A stretch of DNA of 64,000 bases from NCBI RefSeq assembly GCF_001522545.3, contig NC_031770.1, positions 6,909,321 to 6,973,320 of the forward strand, in the 5' to 3' direction. Positions 11,998-24,400 of the stretch are shown piece after piece. Numbering within the stretch: the first letter of the stretch is position 1; every line of letters begins with the position of its first letter. Both the position numbers and the translations under genes were made by a program. The DNA comes from Parus major. Taxonomy: Eukaryota; Chordata; Aves; Passeriformes; Paridae. The notes under the pieces were generated by a model, which saw nothing but the letters and a program-made list of their open reading frames with translations, did not search any database and was not told the origin of the DNA.

Positions 11998-14639
11998 ATT
12001 ATGGAAGAACACATTACTGTTTTTTCTAGTTTTGATCTTACTTTTCTTGATGTAGAATAATTACAATTGTAAGCTTCCAGATACATTCCTTGCTCTTCAT
12101 GCTATGAAAACCCAAAAAATTAAACATGGTTTGACCAAAACAATTGCTAGATGAAAGGGCTAAGCTTATTTTAGGAGTTAGGGAAAGCGTGCCTGGTAGT
12201 AGGAGTACAAGCAGCTGTCTCATTAAAGAAGAGAGGAAGCTGATCCCATGGCTCATTCTTATACTGTATTATTTATTAAAAAACCCCTAAGAAGCCACTG
12301 GTCTGCAGCAGAGCCTCCTTAAGAGCTGAGAAGTGATTAATTTGTTGCTTATTCTACCCATTAATATTTCCTAAAAATAAGAGTGTTGGTCAGTTGTCAC
12401 TGGTTTTAGCAGCCTCTCACCAAAATCGATCATAAAATAGCCTATTTTGTGGTATTTCATTGAACTATAAAGTTAATTTTCATTGAAATACGAGGTACAG
12501 TTTTGTACCTCAAAGTGCCAAATTTTCAAAGGCCACAGAGAAAAGGAGCTTTTCCTTTTCCAGCTCCAGAGCTTTAATTCTGTAGCTCACACAGTTGCAG
12601 CTTAAGTCTTCACGTATGCATAGGTTAGTTCCTTGTAGGTTTGAGAAAAAATTTGCATTCTGAGCCTGACTTCACACTTTTGGGGTCATTTTGGCTGGTT
12701 ATATGATGGCACATATGTTTGGCAACTTAGAATGCAAACACACAATCTTTAAAAATGTAAGCTGAACCAATCATGTTACATAAGGATATAATATTCAATA
12801 AAGGGAAGCTATTAACACTGAAATATCACAAATGGAAAATAAAGCTTTTTTGAGGAGAGGGGCAGGACAGTCTGTAGGGCTTTGAACTGAAGTTAGATGT
12901 GACCTCCAGAGTCAGACCTGATGAATATCACTTATTTCTTTCTTTTTGGTGAGAGCTCTGCTCCTCAGCCCTCTTTGTGCTCATGACATCCTCTCTCTGC
13001 TTCTCAAAACGGTGCCCAGCAATCCCTCTTTTTTCCATTATACAAACCATTGTGGGGTTTGTTTTCTGTGATGGGTTTGTTTTTTTATTTATTCTGGAAA
13101 ATTATTCTGTAAAAAGTAGAGCTGAAAACAACCTTGGGTTGGTGGGCAAGTTTTGAGCCCCTCTCTGGTGTTATTTAAACACTGAAGGATATTTGTGTCC
13201 TTCTGCCATTCTGATTGGAGCCAGTGAGAACTTTGTGCATTTGCTCCTACATCCATACTTGTTTCTGCCTGTTCTGGGCAGTATCAGGCTTTTGGGGCAT
13301 TCAGGTTAGTGTTCCTAATTAAAAAAAATGTTTCTAATATGATGTGGGGAAAAGAAAATAGAATAATAATTATGAGAGGGTGTAAAAAAGAGTATTGAAA
13401 TAACAAAGGAAAGGCTTTAGTGGGCATTGGTCAATGCAGGTAATGCTTTATCTGTAGGGAGTCTGTAATTTTTAGGACATTGTAGGTGGTAGCATGGTGT
13501 TTAACATGGAATGATAAAAAGGGATTGTACTCACGAAAACTAGTGTGATATATCATGAAAACTGGCCTGGTATTTTAATGAGAAAAGATAACCACAGGAG
13601 AGATCATCCACAGGTTATTTCCTTGCTGGTTAAGAGTTGTTGGCTGTGCACCTGTTTGAGATAAAAAATACTCAGCACCCAGACTTGCAGAACACAGCTG
13701 CACAAACTGAACAGGAGCCAAGAGCCACTCATTCATAGCAGCATTTAGAAGCTTAGCAAGCAATATGGATTTTAAAGTCCACATGACAGATCATGGACTG
13801 TTCTGAAAAGCCCTAAGTCCAGTGATTTCAGGGATGCCTTGGGAAGTGGAGGCTACTTGAGTGTCTGTCCTAATGAACAAATCAAGCCTGGAGAAACGTG
13901 GAATGTATAATTCATTCAGTTAGGGAGCAGTAGGTTACTGTGAGTCTGAAGGAAAAGAATGCAAAGGGTGAGTGGGTTTCACAAGATCCAGTAGGTGTAG
14001 AGGGAAGGGAAAGAAAGTTAATCTACAGATTTCTGAGGCTTGGAGAGAACCAGATAGAGGGAGCAAAGGATTCAAATCAACTCAGATAGACAACATTTGA
14101 GTGTAGATTGGGTTATGGCAACAGAAATATTTGCAGTACAAAGAAGACAGACAAAAATTGAGGGGGAAAAAGGTTGCCTGTGTAAAATAAGGAGAAAATC
14201 AGCTGTGCCAATGGATGGCCTATTTTGATTGCCTCTTTAACAAGAAAATGAAAAAGTATATGAAAGAGAAAAAGAAGGAATTTTAAAGTAGATAATGAGT
14301 AAAGGGAGGAAAAGCCACATGTTATTGACAATAAATAGGTATTGGTGATAAGAAGTTTCAGTATGCTAAGAGAATTAACTGAACCAGAGAGCATTGGTGC
14401 ACTAGCAATTGTAATAACTGAGAAGGAAGCAGGAAGATATTAGGTTGTAACAGCACAAATCTGTTACCTTCAAAACAGGAAGGACAAGTCTAGAAATTAT
14501 TGCAAGAAGGGGAAAAAGCCCCACCACAACTGAAAGTATTTTGGACATGAATTGTGTCAAAGGAGTTAGAATTGCTGGATGCACTGTGAATAGAGAGAGA
14601 TGATGAATGGTGGTGTATTGAGCTGGACCAAAGCATGCA
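11998..14639 (+). other. MACROD2: MACROD2 intron, first part downstream of the exon
   Basis: No coding or repeat match was recognised. Minus-strand open frames at 13575-13784, 14113-14394 and 14402-14584 are short and low-complexity and resemble nothing known. The following macro-domain exon, expected to begin with codons for AFPCIS, is not here. The stretch from about 13.6 kb on could hold more of the diverged LINE listed at 14640, but I cannot align it. Confidence 0.65.
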
Positions 14640-14850
14640 GGGTGACTCGGGGTGCACCACTAAATGCAGTTTAATTTGACATCTTAATGATTTTTGAAGA
14701 GTACATAAACACCTCATTAGTTGCATTTACAAATGATACTACGATAGGCAGTGTTGAGACCACTAGAAAAGGACAGAGATATATGATAACAATTGATCAG
14801 AGACTGAATGTAACCTCATCAGCATCCACTCCAGTGCTAGAAGGAGGTTT
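14640..14850 (+). mobile_element. Decayed LINE (CR1/L3-like) reverse-transcriptase relic
   Basis: Frame 14687-14923 reads LVAFTNDTTIGS, then VETTRKGQRYMITIDQRLN. This aligns by eye to the CR1-type reverse-transcriptase catalytic region, whose usual form is a serine- or alanine-rich lead into FADDTKLG, then a spacer and QRDLDRL. The catalytic pair that is normally Asp-Asp reads Asn-Asp here. Just upstream, CAGTTTAATTTGACATCTTAA is close to the coding of the PVLFNIFINDL motif that precedes FADDT, but in-frame stops and a small frame change break it. The arrangement of two motifs in the right order and spacing supports an old non-LTR retrotransposon fragment. Family assignment is uncertain. Confidence 0.5.
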
Positions 14851-17800
14851 CTGCCTTTGTTGCAATGGAAGAGAGGTCAGAAGTCTAGCTGACAGCTATG
14901 GTGAAGCTCAGCACAGGAAATGATGGAGTAGCTTATGGTAGGGAAAAATAACCCAGTTCACAAATAGTCAAAATGTGTCAGAAAACCAGCACAAAGAGCA
15001 AATGGTGTTGAATAATAAGTCTCAAATTAGATGTACTTAAAGCAGTTACTTGTTTCACTATGACATATTGTTGATCTGCCTCTGGAGGAGTGATAGATGC
15101 CACAGAGATTGTATTTCAGTTCAATGTGGACTGGGGAGAGCTGGAATAGGATTCAAAATAGACCCAAACTCCCTTATGCATGTGTGTATGTAGTGGTTTT
15201 ACACACTGAGGAAGGGAAGCAATAGGCTTTAAATACTGTGTAAATTCTGAGATGCAGCTTTATGGAGGGGAGGAGAGAACAAGATCATCATGTGTGTGAC
15301 AGCAGGACAATTATATGGTGTAGCTGATAGTGATTTAGGTTGTGTTCACATCCAAGGTGTCCAGGCATGGATGAGAGCAACTCTGGCTAACTCCTGAGGG
15401 AGCACTGATACCTCATCTGTGCATGTTATCATCTTGGTATCTAAAAAAAAAAAAAAAAGAAAGATGGGTACAACTGAAAATGAGAGGAGGGAATGTAATG
15501 AAATGCCCATCAGAGTGATTGCCAAGGTTCATAATCCACCAGCAGCCCAGCTGTGGGTGAGTGGCTGCTTAGCCATTAAGGCAGGAAGAAAAGCCTCAGG
15601 AACAAATTTGATCATCCTCAGGATTGCTCAGAGAAATCACACAGCCCCTGACATTTGTCTCCTGAGCCTGTTTTCTGAAATGTTTTATATTCAGTATGAG
15701 GCTCCAAATGCCATATCAGCTATTTTGTACGGAGTTAGCCTCTCTCAGGTCCTCTACTCCATCTGCCTTCTAGGTTACCAAAGTTTGTGTTAGTGTGTCC
15801 TTGTTATCTTGCATTCCCAAATCCACACACTGCTTTTTCCTCAGCACTTGTTTATGTAGCTGTGCTCCCCCTAGGACACTTGTGCTGCTGTCTGACTATT
15901 TGTGTGGTCAGGATGAACCTTTTGTGTTGGATGAGTCTTATTTATATAATCCTCTGTCTGCTGAAAGAGGATACTTGAGACAGGTTTCTGTTTATCTCCA
16001 CTTAAGTTGGTACAGCTGAATGGGATAAAAAATCTTTAAGGCCCTTCCAAGAGAGTAAATAGTTGGTGTTTGAGCAAATTAGTTTCTTTAAATGTTCAGA
16101 ATAACCTCTTAATAGTAAAACATTGGTATTTTGATGTTGGTCTCTTTTGCACAGTACTAAGGATTGCTATCATGCATCAATTAAATCTCTGCTCTCTGAA
16201 ACACTGAAAATACAGGCACCAAATCTTTACTGAAAGAAGTTATAGTAAAAAAACTGTCTAATAGGTGTTTTTTTCCCTCTGTTTTTCTGTACTGGTTTTC
16301 TAAATAAAAGTCTTAGAGGCCAATTAATTGTAAGGTTATTAGGCAGACTGGGGGAGTTGTAATCACTGTTTTCAATTTTAAATTGGTCCCTTGTTTACAC
16401 AGCCTTTGAAATTATTTACTCTGTGTGCTCTAAGTTTTTCTCATTCCGCTTTTCTTTGCATGCACTTCTTTGAAGCCATCTGATACCCTGGAAGCTTTCT
16501 GGACATCAAACACTTCCCTACCACCTATTTCATTCAGACTTAGCTTGTGGTTAAAAAAATTTCAATCAATTGCTGTCAGTCAGAGCTGGGATTGCAGTTG
16601 GACAGGGACTGTATGAACTGCAGAGAAAACAAAAAGGAGGTGGTGTGTGTTGCTGTGGGTGGGATCCAAGCCAAAAGAGCTGCAGTGTGTTTGCAGAGAA
16701 GGGGAGTTGCTGCTGATCCCTCACCCAGAAGGCAGGGCAGGCTTCCTCCACAATGGTTAAAGCAATGGAGGAGTTCTGTTTGGGACAACAACTCTGCTGT
16801 TGTTCAGGACTGTGTTCAGAATTGCAGCCTTCAGGAGCACTTCATGTTGGCAGGGGGTGAATTGTAAAGCTTTAACAAGAAGCATTTCTTTAGCCTGTAC
16901 CCTCTGACCTCCACCTCGAGGGAGAATGATAGGGGACCAAAGGGGGCAGGAGGAAATCCTCTAAGAATGTGGCTTTTTGAGTTCCAGAAGGAGCTCTGCT
17001 TATCACCAACAAATGTATTAACAACATGATATACAAAATACAGATTTTATCCTCTTGGTCCCCTAGAGTCAGGTAGGGAAGAGTTCACACTGTCCTAAAG
17101 TCTTACTAGATCAGCTTGGCGAGGCATTAAAAACACCACACCGAAAAGATCCATCTCCTTCTGCCTGGGTGTTTGTGCTGTGAATGCAGAAAGTTGTCCT
17201 GCTCCAGGGAAAACCTCTTAGCTGGACTTCTCAGAACAGCCACACTGCTCCTCCTCTCTGAAGCACATAAAAAGGCAAAAGGGCATCTAGAAATAGCTCA
17301 GCAGTGAGAGGGCCTATTCAAGGGCTGACTTGCTCATCATCAGGTCGAGTGGAAAAGCCATTGCTTGGTGGTAGGATGGCCAGTGACCTGCAATGATGGG
17401 ATATTCCTGGGAGAGTAGGTTTTGTCCTTGGGCTCTGAATCAAGTGTGTCCCTCCTGTGCACACAGCTTATGCTGCATTTTGGGGAGATTTTTAACAAAA
17501 GTATCTTAAATAGGATCAGGACGTGCTTTTTGAAATCCATGTTTTGCCTCCATTCCGGGGTCTTCGGTCATTGTGCACAGTGCATGATCCTAGCTGTGCA
17601 TTTTCAGGGGTTTTAAAATTAGAGTATTATTTGAGGCTTGGTTAGATAAATATTTCTTTCATTTGTAATTAAGTTAGCCCACGGGGAATTGCAACTCTTA
17701 TCCTTTTTTTAGGTGGTTTTTGTAAACAAAGGTCATTTAATTAAATTTTGTGATTGGCAAAGTTAATACAAATACTAGTATAACTTGTTTGGACAAAAAA

Positions 17801-20800
17801 CAAACTTAATAATTATTCAGAGCAGCATATAAAAATACATCAGGAAGGGTGCCTGCAACTTACCTGTTTATAACACTTAGGAAACAAAGAAATTTTTTTC
17901 ATTGTCTAAAATATTTGTCTCCACCTGTAATTAGGGATTTAAAAAATAGGTATGCATCAATATTCTTGGTATTTGCATCCACTTTCAAAAGCAAGCTGTA
18001 CTTCTGCTAGGCTGCACAGTTTCACTGAGCTTCATTTGAGTGCATTAGCTGCTGTGATGCCTGAATCTTCAATTTTAACTCATAGACTGAAATTATCAAT
18101 ATCTATTTCAAACCCAATGTCTTTTCAGCTCCTCTTGTAAATTATAAAATTCATGAAAGAGGAATTTTATTTGAATTGTGGGGAGATGCTTAAAAAGGTG
18201 CACTGTTTGTGTATTGGTCTGAGAGTTTGGTTTACACTCTTGCCTTTGCCTGTCTTGTTCTCTTTTGCTGTAGAGTTGTCTTTTAGGGACAAGTAAAGTG
18301 ATTTTTTTTTTTTTTTTATTATTTCCAACTAAACTTATTTCTTGCTGAGAATGTTGCCATAGCAATGTGTTATAAGTCTGAAATTCCTAAAGGTTGGCTT
18401 TATCATCTTGTGTTCTGATATAGATTCATATCCATTAATCAGAAGAGTTGCTTCGGAAGGAAATTTCTGCAGTATCATAAATCCATTTAATTTGTTTCTT
18501 TGAAACACTTGTTTAACTTGTAAGCTGTGATATGACTGATGTTATGTTTTTGGACTCAGTTTTCTCCCCAGCTTAGGCTTCCTCTTTTTTTTTTTTTCCT
18601 TTTTAACTTTCTTCTTATAGGTATTTTCCAGATAATATCCTTAAAAATTAATCTACTACTGTAAGTTTGTCAGTTTTCTTAATCGTCACGTTGGCATCAG
18701 ATGAGGAGGTTGTGATCTTTCCTTGTGGTTCCAGAAATTATTATAGTTGGCCATACTTCCCTTAATCAAAGGTGAATCTGCTGCTTTGTTTTGGATGTGC
18801 TCCCAACCATTTCTTCCAAAATGATCTTGGTGGATTGAATTGCAATCCTATTTCTTCAGCGAGGGTTTCATTAAATGAGATGTATTCAGTGAGATCAAGT
18901 GTAAATTGCTACACCTAAACAGAGATGCTCATTCAATTGAGGAAGGCTGAGGAATGATTGAAGCACTGGACAGAGATTTTTCAGAGAATAAGCTGAAGTT
19001 TGTAGTGGATCATGCACTGGAGGTGCGTTGACAACCTTACATTGTTATGGGAAAAACAAGAAAGAAGCAGCTGTAGAACGACAATTAAACAGGAAAAAAT
19101 TGTGAAGTTACCTGTTGTGCTACTGTTTCCAGTGGGAGGAAGACAGTGCCAGAAATGGAGTTAGAAACATGCCAAAAGTAGAGTGAAAGAGAAAGGATTT
19201 TAAACCCAGAGTAAAGAAAGATGAGGAGAGGAAGATAAAAAAACTTAACGCATTAAAAGCTATTGAGGAGTAAAAGTAAATTGTTCTCTGGGCCGGGGAC
19301 AGGACAAGAAGAAACAGACTGAAATTACAGGATTGGACATTTAGTTTTGATATTATGAGTAATTTTCTAACTGGAAGGCTGGTAAAACATTGGGAAAATT
19401 GCTTAGGGAAGTTGTGGCTGCACCAGTGTGTGTAGGTGGGCCCTCACTAGCATTTAAATTTTGATTCTGCCCCCATCTGGTTATATATTCAGTATGTATT
19501 TCCTGTGAGGAAGTGGATTTGTTTGATTTGGTGCTTGAAATGTGTTGCAGTGTTTGCTTAGTGTGGCTAAGAGCGGCAGAAGCAGCTCAGAGGCTGCAAT
19601 GATCAGTTTTGAAGATGTTTTATGGCAAGGCACCACAGGGAAATCATTTGTTGTAGCAGTGACAATGCTGTGATTCTTCCTTTTTTTAAAGTATGTAGTG
19701 GAGTTATGTATGTGGTGCTTCCTGAACAGGAATATCCATTTCCCCCTCTTAGGGATGAACATTTTAGCTTAGGTTTTGAGTACAGACAGGGACAGGAACA
19801 GCCCAAAACTGAGAAAGTGCTTGTACCTCTGCCAGCAGATGGATCTCAGGGCACAGATCCTGCACCCTTAAGGGGCATTAACAGGACAAAAGCTAATACA
19901 GCCCTTTCACCCACCTGGTCCATCTTCAACCACAAAGTGTCTAGATGGTGTAAAGAAATAACTGTGGTGCTTTAATAAGCGGCATGATTAGGCAGTCTCT
20001 GTTCTACACTTTGTTTTGTGGTGTTACTGTTGTAGCTGTTCTGTAACATGGTGATCTTTGTGATGAGAAGAGGGACAAAGGTGAGTTATTTTTTGGGGGG
20101 GTTAATGAAGCACTGACTGAACACTTTGAAAAAAAACAACATCCTGAACTGGTGGGGAAAGAAAGGAAATTGCTTGTTCAGGAATAAATTCAGCAAGTTT
20201 GTGTATGTGATGGGTTTAATGTGTGTTAATTTGCCAATCACCCTGTGGGAATTCTGTGCTTAAAAGGGTGAAACTTCTAGAGAAACACTGCCTGTTGGCT
20301 CAATAATTGGGGAACTGTCTCATTAGGGAAGGATAAAGTACAGATCTGTCAGACAGTGGACCACAATGTTCGTTATATGAGACAGCTCGTAAAAGCCAGG
20401 GATTGCTGGAAAGTCTACATCATAAAATGTAGAGGAAGAGAATGTTTGATGTTTCTGTGCAGAGGAAATTGTTCTTCATTTGGATTGAAAGAGAATTTAA
20501 AAAATAATAAAAGTAGCCTAGAGGGATTCTTATTTGCATGCACATCTCAGCTCTGCAAAGTCAAGTATTTAAGAAGCTTGTCATTATTGTAATAGCACGT
20601 TCTTGTAATGGAAATTCATAGTAAAAGTTAAGCATGTACAAATCCCTATCAAATCCCAGAGAACTGGTGAGCTGTGACCATCAGGCTCTGTGCAAAGGGA
20701 TTGTTGTCCTCGTATCAGGCTTCCTTTCATTGACCTATTCCCTGTCACCTTGTTGCTGGTGTGTGGGCTCTTGAGGAGGGCTTGTGTTTGCTCTCTAAGG

Positions 20801-20848
20801 GCAGTCAGTGCAATCCCTGTCAAACCCATGGGATTCTCAGCAGCAGCA
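14851..20848 (+). other. MACROD2: MACROD2 intron, no gene seen
   Basis: Contains a 16-base A run at 15443-15458 and a T run at 18302-18317, both possible retroposon tail remains without a recognisable body. Short overlapping open frames (for example 15419-15793, 16547-16867 and 19622-19975 on +) have no recognisable domains, and none has a pair of splice sites that would make it part of MACROD2. The rest is ordinary AT-rich intron. Confidence 0.65.
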
Positions 20849-20901
20849 GTAATGTGAAATAAAAGGTAATGTGAAATAAATTTCAGTAATGTGAAATAAA
20901 A
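20849..20901. repeat. Short tandem triplication, GTAATGTGAAATAAA unit
   Basis: The 15-base unit GTAATGTGAAATAAA occurs three times, starting at 20849, 20866 and 20886. Spacing of 17 then 20 bases shows that short spacers accompany the unit. It is a small minisatellite-like expansion. Confidence 0.85.
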
Positions 20902-23900
20902 GTTGCAACAGGGCTGGTTTGTTTGTTTTTTTTTTTTGTGGGTTTTTATTTTTTTTTTTGGCACTGACTGCTGTGATTCGTTACATCACCAGAAGTGGAG
21001 TCAAATTTTGCTGAAATTAGAAATTGCTTATTCATATGTTTTTCTCCTGGAGGTGCCTTCTGTGATGCCTAAAAATGTATGAAGGGCTTTCTGGCAGATA
21101 GTGACTTAGCACTACCAGATTTTAATTTTTTCCCTTGCAATTTGATGTTGAGGAAGAGAATGTGTGATGCTGCATTTTAGCACTGCACCTTTCTCCCAAG
21201 GTCCTTGTCACTTGTCTTTTTTTCATCTGATAGTTTTGAGACACTTCTGTACATCCTATTTGCATTTTTTAAACATTAACTTATCTATGCAAAGAACAAA
21301 CAATAGCATGAAATTTCTATCGTTTTTTTTTTTATTTGAATTCAGTCAATTTTTCAAATTTAAAAAATCAATTATTTTGAATGTTGTTTTTGTATTTACA
21401 TAGCTAATATAAAGAAAATAAATGAGCAATTGAAAGCCTAAATTGTTCTGTGTATCAGATGGGCATCATAATACTTACCTAGGTTAAAAAGAAAATCATG
21501 ACAGCATAATCACTATTTATGATCAGAGTAGAAATGAAATTTGAGGAATAATCAGAAGGGGCATGCTTTTGTGAGCCTTATTTGACAACTCCTTAAATAT
21601 GATTTTCCTGAATTGCTAGTACTTGCTTGGAGCCATTTACATTATGCAGAAATGATATATTAAATCATAGTTACATATAAAGAAACAGCCATGTTCAGTA
21701 GTCAATTAGAAAATTTATACCCTTACCTGAGAGGTTTTTTAATATTATTCCTGTGGGATGATGTTACATTATCTTTTAAGGTCTCTAAAATATGAAACCA
21801 CAGTAATTGGAGTAATATAATTTAAGTAATATGACTGGTAGTTCAGTATTTATTCCGATGAAATATTAATTTCTTTCATCTGAAAAATTGTTCTCACAAA
21901 ATGTAAAACTACATGCAGTCCCTATTCAAGTAAACAGTTTGCAGCTTGATTTTCCAAAGCCCACTCCCATACCAACTCCTAGTGATGCCTGTCACTTAGG
22001 ATGTAGAGTTTTGTTCATAGCAAAGATGAAAAAAAATATAACAAATAGAGTTAGTTGCATTGGTAACAGAAAATATAAAAGATGTGTTACTGTAGTATGA
22101 CTTCTCATGGCTTGTCATGGAAGGGCATCACTGCTAGGGGAAAGAATATTTTTATTTGGGACAGTTATAGGTAAATGAAATTTTTGTTTGCTCTTGTTAT
22201 GCCTTTCCTAAAAGATGACTGTGTGAGCAAAAGCTGTAAGCCAAGAACACACATTTCTGCAGACTGTAATTAGCTGTAGCACATTTAGTGTACTAGTGGT
22301 CTTACTAAAAATTATTTATTCTATTGTCATTGAAATATCACATTGTAAATAATTTTCTAAGGACACAAATCAGTGTATTGCTGAGTTTTATGAGTTTCCA
22401 CACCTTTCTGAACTTTCTTTTACATCTACTGGCTGTATTAAACCTTTATGAATTAAATTTTAACCACAGAACCATACACTTCCAGAGAGGTGGAGCTCAC
22501 ACAAGACAGTGGTTTTTGTTTATACTGCTTGATGTAGTTTGGACAGAAATCTTGGGTGATGATCTCAGTGTTTGGGCAGAATTATCCACTCCTTTGAACA
22601 GCTGAGTCCACTCTTCCATGACCAGAGGGCAGTTTTTCCCCTGCTTGTGTGAAAAGGGAAGACTGAAAGCATGTCAGAACCCAGCAGAAAGGTGAGTGAG
22701 CATATGCCCAGGAAATTTTTATATTCATTACCTGTTGGTATTCCTTGCAGTGGGATGCATCCCTCCCTTAGTCAAGCACAGGCTTTTTGCAGGGAATTTT
22801 TCTGGCATGGTAGTGATGGGATTGATTCTCCTAGCTTGTAAGCAGATGATGTTGTATCAGTGTGACTTCTCTGTGTTAATTAATTTGGCATGCCCTGAGT
22901 TTGTCTATGCCTGACTTTGTGAATGTGCTTCTTTGTGTATTGGCACGTTGGAGCCAAAATGTGCCTGCCTCCCTCTCCTCCCCCCAACCATTGTCATGTC
23001 CCTGAAGTTCAACAGCTGAGTGTTTTTTGCAATGCAGAAAACTTTGTACCTGCCTACCTCCTGCAGAAGGAGGAAATGCTGCCTTTAGTGATTCTGGATC
23101 ACTCAAATGTGTCTGATACTGATCCGAAATCTCCATCTCCTACTCAGTTCCCATTTATGTCTCAAGTCCTTGTGTGAGCATTTTTTCCAGCTGGATCATT
23201 GCAGATCAGAATTTTCTTTTTTTAAAAGCAAAATACACAATGGTACAAAGCATTTCTCACACTTCTGTTACATGTCAGCATTCCTGTTTGACTGTTCCTT
23301 ATCTATTTTTCCATTTTCAAATAACACCAAGAATAAGTTTAGTGACAAGGACAAGCTCAAGACAAATATAAGTCCTCAGACTGTCACTTTTACTTTCTTT
23401 CTGTGAAATTCATGTCTCCCTTGCATTCTAATTTCTGTTTATGTACTGTGGTGCCATATTTCCTTTCTTTAACAGAGAAACACATTGTTCCAAACATGAT
23501 ATTATTACTTAATGCAATCCTGAATCATTATGTTGTTGTCTGTAGCTTTGTTTCTTTCTTCTTCTCACTCACTGTTTATGTACATCCCTTTTTTGATCCC
23601 TCAAGATGTGCTTTATAGTGTTCAAATTCCATAGGATATTTATTTATCCATTTTTTCTAATCTTTCCTCATCACCCTTTTGTTCTTTATTCTCATGTGTC
23701 TTCATTATTTCAACCCTTTTGGATAATCTGTCAAATTTCTAAGAGTCTGTGATTGTCAGAATTGCTGAGCTGCGTTAAATAGAAGCAAAGTTGTATCCAG
23801 GCCCAGCTAAAACAGCAGATATGTAAAGATTGTCATTTGGTTATCTCTCCCTAACACATTTCTTCTCCATTGCTCTGCCAGAATGGGACATTTAAGCTCA

Positions 23901-24159
23901 ATTTTTGCTGCAGTATTAATATCTGAATGCTCACAATTCACCAGTTCAGTTCTTTGTTTTCTCAGGAAAGCAAGCGAGCCCATAGCACCTTATACTGGTA
24001 TATTGAAAATAAAATGGAGAAACTAAAACAAAAATACCATCTCATTAGACCACCAGCCATTTGGTGCTGTAAGAACTAGAAAAGTGTGAGGTGGGAATGC
24101 TGCCTGACACTGGCTCAAGTGAGAAAGCTGCCATCTGAGATGATGTATCTTCATCATAT
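20902..24159 (+). other. MACROD2: MACROD2 intron, no gene seen
   Basis: AT-rich DNA with T runs (near 20929 and 21321). Open frames such as 22324-22605, 22923-23177 and 23107-23406 on + are short and rich in Phe, Leu and Ser, as expected from T-rich DNA, and match nothing I know. Confidence 0.65.
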
Positions 24160-24400
24160 TTCACCCCCGGAAGCTAATGACGTTAATGACGGCTAATTCT
24201 GCTTAGGCCTGATGGTAGCAGTGACTACAGCTTGTAATCAGGTGTTAGAAACATCCCACTTGATAAATTCATGGATGCTGAGCCAAATCACCTACTTCAC
24301 TGTTCACTTTAATTAAAATTGCTCGTGATCGATGTTTTTAAAGGCAGGAGCTGCTGATGTTGTTAATCACCATTTATTGTGCATCATTTCAGTGGTACAT
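24160..24400. promoter_or_regulatory. Candidate conserved noncoding element with homeodomain-type sites
   Basis: Free of simple repeats and enriched in homeodomain-type cores: TAATGACG occurs twice at 24175-24182 and 24184-24191 (9-base period). These are followed by CTAATTC, TTTAATTAAA and GTTAATCA within about 200 bases, along with several retained CpGs. Such clusters are typical of developmental enhancers inside large introns. The motifs are directly visible; enhancer function and conservation are inference. Confidence 0.25.
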
